22,046 bases of DNA from assembly GCA_041690035.1 (NCBI GenBank), contig JBDNFC010000121.1, positions 1-22,046 of the forward strand, in the 5' to 3' direction. This document shows, one piece after another, positions 14,872-22,046 of this stretch (positions are counted from its first letter, which is position 1; each line of letters begins with the position of its first letter). The translations under genes were made by a program, and so were the position numbers. The DNA is from CALSPH01 sp041690035. Lineage in GTDB: Bacteria > Bacteroidota > Bacteroidia > NS11-12g > UBA955. The notes below the pieces were generated by a model. The model was given only the letters and a program-made list of their open reading frames with translations, had not been told where the DNA came from and did no database searches.

Positions 14872-17800
14872 ATGTTAAATAAAATAATTTCAGGATTGGG
14901 AAAAATTTTTGGTAATAAGTCTGACAAAGACATCACCTCATTACAGCCAATTGTAGATAAAATAAATCTAAAAGCAGCAGAATTACAGCAGGTATCAGAC
15001 GACCAATTAAGAGAGGCTACCAATATTTTACGCAGTAAAATATCAGACTATTTGTTAGATATTGATAACGAAATCAATCAATTAAAAACTCAAATTGCTG
15101 AATTAGATTCAGATGATTTATCAGCTAAAGATGAGTATTTTGAAAAAATTGACGTCCTAAGCGCAAATAGAAACGTTAAATTAGAAGAAATTTTAGAAGA
15201 ATTATTGCCAGATGCATTTGCAATTGTAAAAGAAACAGCACGCAGATTGGCAGAAAATAAAAAACTCGTGGTTACAGCAAATGAATATGATAAATTTCTT
15301 GCCGTAAATAAAAGTAATGTAACAATCAATGGAAATACTGCCACGTATGGTAATGTTTGGCAAGCTGCAGGTATAGATATAACCTGGAATATGATTCACT
15401 ACGATGTTCAATTAATAGGAGGGATTGTGCTGCACCAAGGTAAGATTGCAGAAATGGGTACAGGAGAGGGTAAAACTTTGGTTTCTACCCTTCCTGCTTT
15501 TCTAAACGCAATAAGCAATAGGGGCGTGCATTTGGTAACTGTTAATGATTATTTAGCAAAGAGAGACAGCGATTGGAATGCCCCATTATTTGAGTTTCAT
15601 GGCATTACTGTTGATTGTATAGATAAACATAGTCCCAATAGCGATGAAAGAAAAAAAGCATACTTGGCCGATATCACTTATGGAACCAATAATGAATTTG
15701 GATTTGATTACCTAAGAGATAACATGGTGCATGATAAAAGCGAGATGGTACAGCGAACACATCATTATGCAATGATAGACGAGGTAGACTCTGTATTGGT
15801 AGACGATGCCAGAACACCATTGATTATTTCTGGGCCAGTGCCAAAAGGTGATATACATGAATTTGAAGATTTAAAACCTAGGATTGAAAAAATAGTAAAT
15901 GCACAAAAAAAGCTGATTAATACCTTGCTAAATGATGCTAAAAAATTAATTGCCGAAGGCAATATGAGCGAGAAAGAAAATGGTGGTGGCCTTGCATTAT
16001 TTCGCGCATTTAGGGGTTTACCAAAAAATAAATCTTTAATAAAGTTTTTATCAGAATCTGGTATAAAACAAATGCTTACTAAAGTAGAAAACACTTTTCT
16101 TGCTGATAATCAAAAACTAATGCCTAAGGCTGATGAGCCACTTTATTTTACAATTGATGAAAAAAATAATTCGATAGATTTAACCGACAAAGGTATTGAT
16201 TTAATTTCAGAAGGCGGTGAAACAGGATTTTTCATTCTGCCTGATATCGGTTCCAAAATTGCTGATATAGAAAAAAGCAATCTGTCTGAAAAAGAAGTGC
16301 TAATTAATAAAGAAGCATTATTAAATGATTACTCAATAAAGTCGGAACGAATACACAGCATCAATCAATTGTTAAAAGCCTATACCCTTTTTGAGCGGGA
16401 TGATGAATACATTGTTCAAGATGGAAAAATTAAAATAGTGGATGAGCAAACAGGCAGGGTGCTTGATGGTAGAAGGTATTCTGATGGCCTTCATCAAGCC
16501 ATAGAAGCAAAAGAAAATGTGAAAGTAGAAAGCTCTACCCAAACTTATGCGACAATAACATTGCAAAATTACTTTAGAATGTATCATAAACTTGCCGGTA
16601 TGACAGGAACAGCAGAAACTGAGGCAGGAGAGTTATGGGAAATCTACAAGCTAGATGTGATAGTAATACCTACCAATAAGCCTATAATTAGGGCAGATAG
16701 AAATGATTTAATTTATAAAACAATTAGAACTAAATTTAGCGCAGTAATTGAAGAAATAATCAAATTAACTTCAGAGGGAAGACCCGTTCTTGTGGGCACA
16801 ACATCTGTTGAAATATCTGAATTACTTTCTAGGATGCTGAAAATGAAAGGTATAAAACACAATGTTTTAAATGCGAAACAGCATGCCAGAGAAGCAGAAA
16901 TTGTGGCAGAAGCAGGCCAGCCAAAAGCAGTAACCATAGCCACTAACATGGCAGGTAGGGGAACTGACATAAAAATAACCGAAGAAGTTAAAAAAGCAGG
17001 AGGTTTAGCCATTATAGGAACAGAAAGACATGATTCTAGGCGCGTTGATAGGCAACTAAGAGGTAGGGCAGGTAGGCAAGGAGACCCTGGTTCTTCTCAG
17101 TTTTTTGTTTCTATGGAAGACGATCTTATGCGTTTATTTGGAGGTGAACGCGCAGCAGGTCTTATGGATAAATTTGGATTTAAAGAGGATGAAGTTATTG
17201 AGCATCCTTGGATGAATAAAAATATCGAAAATGCTCAAAGAAAAGTAGAGCAAAATAATTTTGCAATGCGAAAACATCTGTTAGAATATGATGATGTAAT
17301 GAATAAGCAAAGAACTGTAATTTACAAAAGAAGACGGAATGCATTATTTGGCGATAGACTAGAAACAGATTTGAGTGATATGCTTTATGATTGGTGTAAT
17401 AGCCATATTGATTCTTTTCATCAAAGTAATGATTACGAAGGATTTTCATTAGAATTAATTAAAGAATTTGCGGTACAGACCAATATAGACGAAAATACTT
17501 TTTCAATCACCAAACACGATGAATTAGCAGAAAAACTCTACTTAGAACTAAGTGAAGCATATAAAAGAAAAGCAAAATTAATTAGAGAAGAGGCAATGCC
17601 TGTATTGTCAAATATTTATAGAGAAAATGGTGATAAGATTGAAAATATTGTAATTCCTTTTTCTGATGGAAAATCGATTTTTCAGGTGGTAACTCCCCTT
17701 GAGAGTGCCGTGAAAACAGAAGGAAAAGACATGATTCTTTCTTTTGAAAAAATGGTTACTCTTGGTATCATAGACAATGAATGGAAAGAGCATTTGCGTG

Positions 17801-18165
17801 AATTGGATGACTTGAAACAAGCTGTTAGAAATGCATCTTATGAACAAAAAGACCCATTATTAATTTACAAATTAGAATCTTTTGAACTTTTTAAAACACT
17901 GATAGATAAAGTAAACAGTGAAGTATTAACCAGATTGTTTAAAAGTAAAATACATAATAATGAAGGAAGTGAAGTAAAAGAGGCACGCAATTTGCCTAAA
18001 CAAAATAGGAATAATTTACAAACCTCAAGAACAGATCAACTCAATACAAATTCAAGCAGCGGTGAGCGACAAATCGCACCTATAAAAGCAGATATTAAAG
18101 TTGGGAGAAATGAACCTTGTCCTTGTGGAAGTGGAAAAAAATTTAAACAATGTCATGGTGCATAA
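14872..18165 (+). CDS. secA: Preprotein translocase subunit SecA
   Basis: The ATPase motor that drives unfolded preproteins through SecYEG. It has 1,097 residues, longer than the E. coli protein (about 900) but normal for Bacteroidota, which carry extra sequence. Part of this lies in the N-terminal region (about 60-135, an acidic helical segment) and part between the DEAD-type motor and the preprotein-binding domain (about 320-480). Walker A is GTGEGKT (196-202), the DEAD-like motif is DEVD (303-306), and TNMAGRGTDI and RQLRGRAGRQGDPG mark the second motor domain. The C-terminal SEC-C zinc motif spans the last 20 residues with Cys1083, Cys1085, Cys1094 and His1095. Its stop codon lies 11 nt inside the next gene, suggesting coupled translation. 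It is divergent from purD. Confidence 0.98.
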   Translation: MLNKIISGLGKIFGNKSDKDITSLQPIVDKINLKAAELQQVSDDQLREATNILRSKISDYLLDIDNEINQLKTQIAELDSDDLSAKDEYFEKIDVLSANRNVKLEEILEELLPDAFAIVKETARRLAENKKLVVTANEYDKFLAVNKSNVTINGNTATYGNVWQAAGIDITWNMIHYDVQLIGGIVLHQGKIAEMGTGEGKTLVSTLPAFLNAISNRGVHLVTVNDYLAKRDSDWNAPLFEFHGITVDCIDKHSPNSDERKKAYLADITYGTNNEFGFDYLRDNMVHDKSEMVQRTHHYAMIDEVDSVLVDDARTPLIISGPVPKGDIHEFEDLKPRIEKIVNAQKKLINTLLNDAKKLIAEGNMSEKENGGGLALFRAFRGLPKNKSLIKFLSESGIKQMLTKVENTFLADNQKLMPKADEPLYFTIDEKNNSIDLTDKGIDLISEGGETGFFILPDIGSKIADIEKSNLSEKEVLINKEALLNDYSIKSERIHSINQLLKAYTLFERDDEYIVQDGKIKIVDEQTGRVLDGRRYSDGLHQAIEAKENVKVESSTQTYATITLQNYFRMYHKLAGMTGTAETEAGELWEIYKLDVIVIPTNKPIIRADRNDLIYKTIRTKFSAVIEEIIKLTSEGRPVLVGTTSVEISELLSRMLKMKGIKHNVLNAKQHAREAEIVAEAGQPKAVTIATNMAGRGTDIKITEEVKKAGGLAIIGTERHDSRRVDRQLRGRAGRQGDPGSSQFFVSMEDDLMRLFGGERAAGLMDKFGFKEDEVIEHPWMNKNIENAQRKVEQNNFAMRKHLLEYDDVMNKQRTVIYKRRRNALFGDRLETDLSDMLYDWCNSHIDSFHQSNDYEGFSLELIKEFAVQTNIDENTFSITKHDELAEKLYLELSEAYKRKAKLIREEAMPVLSNIYRENGDKIENIVIPFSDGKSIFQVVTPLESAVKTEGKDMILSFEKMVTLGIIDNEWKEHLRELDDLKQAVRNASYEQKDPLLIYKLESFELFKTLIDKVNSEVLTRLFKSKIHNNEGSEVKEARNLPKQNRNNLQTSRTDQLNTNSSSGERQIAPIKADIKVGRNEPCPCGSGKKFKQCHGA

Positions 18166-18571
18166 ACTTAAAATAATTTTTTGCATGCTGCTATTTACTT
18201 TTGCAGCAAGTGATCAACTAATTGCACAAGTGGAAGTGGAGGCTGATTCTATGTTAGAAATAATTACGAAAAACAGAATATATAGCAGGCCAGATAAGAT
18301 TGCAGGCTACCGCATATTAATTCATAACGGCAGTAAAGTAGAAGCAGATAAAGTAGCAGCCGACTTCAAAAAAATGTTCCCAAATGAACCATTGATAATG
18401 AAATGGGACGAACCAAATTTTAAAGTAATGGGTGGAATTTTTTATACCCGCGAAGAAGCAAAACAATTTATGCAAAAATGTGGCAGGTCGTTTTCTATGC
18501 TTATTATTATTAATGATAAAATAGATTTGCCGCCTGTTTCTGAAAAACCTGAGCAAAAAAACGAAGATTAA
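18155..18571 (+). CDS. Small exported SPOR-like domain protein
   Basis: A 138-residue exported protein. I chose the ATG at 18155 (a GTG follows at 18158): it gives a clean signal peptide, VHKLKIIFCMLLFTFAASDQ, ending in LIAQ. The frame is open further upstream but only inside secA. The mature part has GYRILIHNGSKVEADKVAAD (about residues 50-69), then EPNFKVMGGIFYTREEAKQF (86-105), the two halves of a SPOR-type fold. SPOR domains bind denuded peptidoglycan at division sites; here the match is by pattern, so binding is inferred. There is no lipobox. It overlaps the secA end by 11 nt and lies 7 nt before the phosphatase gene. The C-terminus is short and charged. Confidence 0.8.
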   Translation: MVHKLKIIFCMLLFTFAASDQLIAQVEVEADSMLEIITKNRIYSRPDKIAGYRILIHNGSKVEADKVAADFKKMFPNEPLIMKWDEPNFKVMGGIFYTREEAKQFMQKCGRSFSMLIIINDKIDLPPVSEKPEQKNED

Positions 18572-18578
18572 TAAATTT

Positions 18579-19631
18579 ATGAAAAAATCAGGGTATTATT
18601 TTATCTTTCTTCTAGCTTTGGTTGCTTGTGGAAGCAGAAAAAATGAGACCAAGGTAATAAAAACAGTACCCCCAAACATTATTTTTTTTATAGGTGATGG
18701 AATGGGCTTAGCCCAGATATCTTTGGCTATGCATGGCATGGCTGATAATTTAGTTTTTAATCAATGCATAAATATTGGTTTTATAAAAACTGCAGCGACA
18801 GATGATGATGTAACAGATAGTGCTGCAGGAGCAACCGCTTTTAGCATAGGACAAAAAACTAAAAATGGTGTACTAGGCATGGATTCTAATTTGGTAAGTA
18901 GACAAACTATTATGGAATGGGCAGCATTAAATGGTTGGTCAACAGGCATTGTTGCTACCTGTAATCTAACACATGCAACACCAGCAGCTTTTTATGCTCA
19001 TCAACCGTCTAGAAAATTAGATTCTCAAATTGCAGTTGATTTTTATGGTAAAAACATAGATTTAGCGATTGGTGGAGGGAAACCCTTTTTTAGTGAAGAA
19101 AAATTAAAAGCCAATGGGTATGACATAATAATAGGCACACAAAATATTGAAAAAACGAATTCAAACAAATTTGTAGGATTTTTTAATGATAGTTTTTCGA
19201 TGCCTGCTATTAGCCAAGGCAGAGGAAATTTTTTGCCAATTGTTACCGCAAAGAGTATTGCAGTATTAAGCAATAAAAAAAAGCCATTTTTCTTAATGGT
19301 AGAAGGCAGCCAAATAGATTGGGGAGGGCACGATAATAATGCTCAATATATAAAGCAAGAGTTAATAGACTTTAATGAAGCCATTCAGCAGAGCCTCAAT
19401 TTTTTAGCCAATCAGCCTAATACATTAATTTTAGTTACTGCTGATCACGAAACCGGAGGACTTGCACTAAATTCTGATAAGAAAGGAAAAATAATACCTG
19501 CTTTTACCACAGGCAGTCACACAGGTATTATGGTGCCAGTATTTGCCTTTGGAAAAAATGCTCAACTATTTAATGGCATTTATGAAAATACAGCTATTTA
19601 TCATAAGATGATGTGGGCTATGAAACATTAA
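18579..19631 (+). CDS. Lipoprotein alkaline phosphatase (PhoA superfamily)
   Basis: A 350-residue alkaline phosphatase, releasing phosphate from phosphomonoesters. It is probably a lipoprotein: a hydrophobic segment ends LLALVACGS, a lipobox with Cys17. The metal-binding Asp40 lies in FFIGDGMGLAQ (36-46). The nucleophile Ser81 is in DSAAGATAF (80-88), THATPAAFYAH (131-141) follows, and Arg145 may be the phosphate-binding Arg. Later metal ligands are EGSQIDWGGHDNN (242-254), TADHETGG (287-294) and the His in GSHTG (312-316). It is shorter than E. coli PhoA (about 470) and lacks some insertions, like other compact bacterial family members. The gap to the SPOR-like gene is 7 nt, so it likely belongs to the secA unit. 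I see no Pho-box-like operator. Confidence 0.94.
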   Translation: MKKSGYYFIFLLALVACGSRKNETKVIKTVPPNIIFFIGDGMGLAQISLAMHGMADNLVFNQCINIGFIKTAATDDDVTDSAAGATAFSIGQKTKNGVLGMDSNLVSRQTIMEWAALNGWSTGIVATCNLTHATPAAFYAHQPSRKLDSQIAVDFYGKNIDLAIGGGKPFFSEEKLKANGYDIIIGTQNIEKTNSNKFVGFFNDSFSMPAISQGRGNFLPIVTAKSIAVLSNKKKPFFLMVEGSQIDWGGHDNNAQYIKQELIDFNEAIQQSLNFLANQPNTLILVTADHETGGLALNSDKKGKIIPAFTTGSHTGIMVPVFAFGKNAQLFNGIYENTAIYHKMMWAMKH

Positions 19632-19868
19632 ATTATTAAAGTTATTAATTTATATTTAGCTTACAATATAAAAAAAATACTTAAAATTATTTTCAATAAA
19701 AGAGTGGTCTATTTTTTATAGAAACACTGTTCTTAAATGAGATAACGACAATATGCTAAACAATGATTGAAACATAGTTAGTCGGATATACATATCAATT
19801 TAACAAATTGATTTTTTGAACAACTTAATGTTGGGTTTATTTGAACCAAATATACAATATAACTACTT
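19632..19868. other. 237-bp intergenic region before sppA
   Basis: No gene of its own. It holds an imperfect hairpin (AGTGgTCTAT at 19703-19712 against ATAGAaaCACT at 19718-19728), the inverted repeat described separately, and a promoter-like TTTATTTG (19836-19843), one base off TAnnTTTG, with a TTG 17 nt upstream (19816-19818). It probably contains the end of the phosphatase transcript and the sppA promoter. Confidence 0.5.
19794..19817 (+). terminator. AT-rich inverted repeat with T-run
   Basis: ATCAATTT (19794-19801), loop AAC, AAATTGAT (19805-19812), then TTTTT to 19817. The shape is that of an intrinsic terminator, but the stem is almost all A-T, so it would be weak. An operator upstream of sppA is an equal possibility. 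Confidence 0.4.
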
Positions 19869-21623
19869 ATGAAACAATTTGCAAAATATGTATTAGCAAC
19901 AATCACAGGCTTATTTTTATGTCTAATTGTTCTATTTATAATTATTTTTAGCACAGTAGCTGCAATAGGATCATCTGCTTCAAAAAGTACAGGGGTAGCA
20001 GAAAACTCAATATTAGAGATTTCAATAAAGAATAATATTGTAGATAGATCTAATGACAACGAATTAGCGTATTTACTTGCAGGTGGAGAAGATGTCTCTA
20101 GTACAAGTTTAGAAGATGTTAGAAATGCACTTGAAAAAGCAAAAAATGACAAAAACATTAAAGGGATTTTTTTAAAAATAGGTTTTTTTGAAGGTGGATT
20201 TGCATCAATTCAAGAAATGAGACAACATATATTGAATTTTAAAAAAAGCGGCAAATTTATATATGCGCATGCCGATGTGATGGATGAAAAAGGATATTAT
20301 CTTGCCTCTGCAGCAGATTCTATTTATATGAATCCCGCAGGCGATTTTTTTCTTAATGGTTTTTCTAGTCAAGTTTTGTACTTGAAAGATGCATTTGATA
20401 AAATTGGAGTAGAAATGCAAGCCATTAGGGTAGGCGAATATAAAAGTGCTGTAGAACCATTTATTAGCAATAGCATGAGCAATGAAAATAGGGCTCAAGT
20501 GCAGGCATACCTCGATGAGCTTTATAATATTTTTATCACCGAAACAGCTTTAAGCAGAAATATGGGGGCAGATTCTCTTAAAAATATGGCCAACAATTTC
20601 ACCATTCAATCTGGAAAAATTGCATTAGAAAAAGGACTTGTTGATGGATTGTTTTTTATGGACGAAATTAAAAATCAATTTGCAAAAAGAATAAAAGTTA
20701 CTCCAAAAAATTTATCAATTATTAAATATAAAAAATATATCAATAATGATAACAGTAGCAGCAACAATAAAGAAAGAATAGCTGTAATTTATGCAACTGG
20801 CGAAATAGGGATGGGACAAAGCGCAAATGATGGAATTGGCAGTATTAGCCTATCAAAAACATTAGAACAAGTTAGGAAAGACGATAAAATAAAAGCGGTA
20901 GTTTTAAGAATTAATTCTCCAGGAGGTTCAGCATTGGCTAGTGATATTATATGGAGAGAAGTAAAATTGCTTCAGCAAAAAAAACCTTTAATAGTTTCTA
21001 TGGGAAACGTGGCAGCAAGCGGAGGATATTACATTGCTATGCCCGCAGATACTATCGTTGCTATGCCATCAACTATTACAGGCTCTATAGGTGTGTTTTT
21101 ACTTGTGCCTAATGCACAGAAATTGATGAACGATAAACTCGGGATAAAATTTGAAACAGTAAAAACAGGCGAATATGCCGACCTTGGGAGCATAGATAGA
21201 CCACTCAATACTAGAGAAAGACAAATATTGCAAGGTTATGCCAACAGGGTATATGCAGATTTTTTAGACAGGGTGGCAGAAGGTAGAAAAATGGATACTG
21301 CAAGTGTAGATAAAGTAGCAAGAGGCAAAGTGTGGGTGGCCACACAAGCTAAGGGCGCTAATTTAGTAGATGTTTTAGGCAATTTAGATACTGCAATTTC
21401 TATAGCATATTGGAAAGCAAATTTGAAAAAATCAGAAGCAGATTTAGATGTTTTTCCAAAACCAGGCAATCCTTTTGAGCGATTTCTTAATATGCAATCT
21501 TCTATAAAGGTTAAGACAATGGAAAAAGAGTTGGGAAGTTTTTATACCTATTGGAAACTAATCTCAGAAACAGCTCAAACCAAAGGTGTTCAAATGCGTC
21601 TCCCTTTTGAAATTAATTTTTAA
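19869..21623 (+). CDS. sppA: Signal peptide peptidase SppA (long, 67K type)
   Basis: An inner-membrane serine protease that clears leftover signal peptides. The 584 residues have the double-domain layout of E. coli-type SppA. One N-terminal helix lies at about 9-33 (ATITGLFLCLIVLFIIIFST). The first domain carries the catalytic Lys192 in VGEYKSAVEPF. The second carries the nucleophile Ser384 in GNVAASGGYYIAMPAD, with LRINSPGGSALASD (346-359) before it as the oxyanion region. STITGSIGVF (401-410) is also typical. The ATG at 19869 gives the membrane anchor directly. It follows the SecA/phosphatase unit after 237 bp and meets the minus-strand gene with adjacent stops. The nearby secA and signal-peptide-bearing genes fit the export theme, but that link is inference. 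Confidence 0.97.
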   Translation: MKQFAKYVLATITGLFLCLIVLFIIIFSTVAAIGSSASKSTGVAENSILEISIKNNIVDRSNDNELAYLLAGGEDVSSTSLEDVRNALEKAKNDKNIKGIFLKIGFFEGGFASIQEMRQHILNFKKSGKFIYAHADVMDEKGYYLASAADSIYMNPAGDFFLNGFSSQVLYLKDAFDKIGVEMQAIRVGEYKSAVEPFISNSMSNENRAQVQAYLDELYNIFITETALSRNMGADSLKNMANNFTIQSGKIALEKGLVDGLFFMDEIKNQFAKRIKVTPKNLSIIKYKKYINNDNSSSNNKERIAVIYATGEIGMGQSANDGIGSISLSKTLEQVRKDDKIKAVVLRINSPGGSALASDIIWREVKLLQQKKPLIVSMGNVAASGGYYIAMPADTIVAMPSTITGSIGVFLLVPNAQKLMNDKLGIKFETVKTGEYADLGSIDRPLNTRERQILQGYANRVYADFLDRVAEGRKMDTASVDKVARGKVWVATQAKGANLVDVLGNLDTAISIAYWKANLKKSEADLDVFPKPGNPFERFLNMQSSIKVKTMEKELGSFYTYWKLISETAQTKGVQMRLPFEINF

Positions 21624-22046
21624 TTAATAGTCCATTAGCCGTAATAATACGTTACCGCTTAGTTGATAATAAATTTCTTTTTCGGGACTAAATTTTTTAT
21701 AAAATTGGGCTACATTTGGCAAATCAGAGCCTTCAAAATCTAAATAAATATTTTGGCCTGCAAATTCTTTGATTATTTCATTAATTAATATGTGGCTTGC
21801 ATTATTTTTTTTACCCAAGCTTGTAGGTGCTGCTATAATATAATATATACGATTATGGGATTTAAAAAAATAGCCCATACACCATATTTCTTTTGTGCTT
21901 GCATCAATAATGGTTCGTGCAAATCCTTTTTGAAAAGCAATTCCTTTTTTTAACAAGTTTAAAACATACTTTTTATGGTGCAATTGCTTTCCGTAAAATT
22001 GGGAATAGGTCTCAAAAAAAAGCGATATAATAGCCTCTTCATCAAC
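21624..22046 (-). CDS. FemAB/GNAT-like acetyltransferase, truncated at the window edge
   Basis: The frame is open from 22046 to the stop at 21624, so this is the C-terminal 140 residues of a longer gene whose start lies beyond the window. An in-frame TTG at 21983 is not the start: the upstream codons read VDEEAIISLFFETYSQFYGK without a stop. The visible part resembles a GNAT domain as in FemAB-like proteins: GFARTIIDASTKEIWCMGYF, a beta strand SHNRIYYIIAAPTSLGKKNN, the helix ASHILINEIIKEFAG, then YLDFEGSDLPNVAQFYKKFS followed by YYQL. This end pattern (yLDFEGS, FYkkF, Y.L) is one I associate with uncharacterised acetyltransferases in Bacteroidota, likely around 300 residues when complete. The substrate is unknown. 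Its stop codon abuts that of sppA with no bases between. Confidence 0.72.
   Translation of the reverse strand, partial: VDEEAIISLFFETYSQFYGKQLHHKKYVLNLLKKGIAFQKGFARTIIDASTKEIWCMGYFFKSHNRIYYIIAAPTSLGKKNNASHILINEIIKEFAGQNIYLDFEGSDLPNVAQFYKKFSPEKEIYYQLSGNVLLRLMDY

Noticed and set aside
18101..18154. Upstream extension of the SPOR-like protein inside secA
   Set aside because: It would put about 18 polar residues before a good signal peptide and lies wholly in the secA SEC-C coding region.
19778..20158. 126-codon minus-strand open frame overlapping the start of sppA
   Set aside because: It is antisense to a clear sppA N-terminus, has no recognisable motif, and its Ser/Ala-rich make-up is typical of a reverse-frame shadow.

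Overview
The window is about 22 kb of AT-rich DNA from a Bacteroidota bacterium, probably a non-model lineage near Chitinophagales or Sphingobacteriales. This rests on four things seen in the sequence. One secreted protein has a type IX secretion (T9SS) C-terminal sorting domain. Several upstream regions carry the TAnnTTTG -7 promoter box typical of the phylum. SecA is about 1,100 residues with a C-terminal SEC-C zinc motif. Shine-Dalgarno sites are scarce. Both ends cut a gene: ribosomal protein L9 on the left and an acetyltransferase-like gene on the right. I saw no tRNA, rRNA, CRISPR array, insertion sequence or phage gene.

Left part (1-5 kb). The 3' end of rplI is followed by a strong intrinsic terminator, then a small helical protein of unknown function (+ strand). 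Facing it on the minus strand is a compact run phoH > purC > a secreted NHL-propeller/PKD/T9SS protein, with a 4-nt overlap and a 5-nt gap.

Middle part (5-13 kb). Divergent from phoH are a degenerate SAM hydroxide adenosyltransferase-family (DUF62) gene and an ABM-fold protein, then an amino-acid (leucine-type) dehydrogenase with its own promoter-like box. Next comes a tight plus-strand run with 9-12 nt gaps: a GT-C-like membrane protein, an SpmA-SpmB fusion, an M61 peptidase with a PDZ domain, and a TrmN6-type tRNA methyltransferase.

Right part (13-22 kb). On the minus strand purD overlaps a DUF502 membrane protein gene. Divergent from purD is a plus-strand run of secA, a small exported SPOR-like protein and a lipoprotein alkaline phosphatase. 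After a 237-bp spacer comes sppA, a membrane protease, which meets a truncated minus-strand FemAB/GNAT-like gene stop codon to stop codon.

Most of the content is core metabolism (purines, branched-chain amino acids), protein export and membrane protein turnover, and tRNA/ribosome function. I found no convincing new multi-gene system. The best candidates for a second look are the phoH / degenerate-DUF62 / ABM cluster, the unknown helical protein after rplI, the SpmAB fusion with its extra soluble segment, and the T9SS cargo gene attached to purC.
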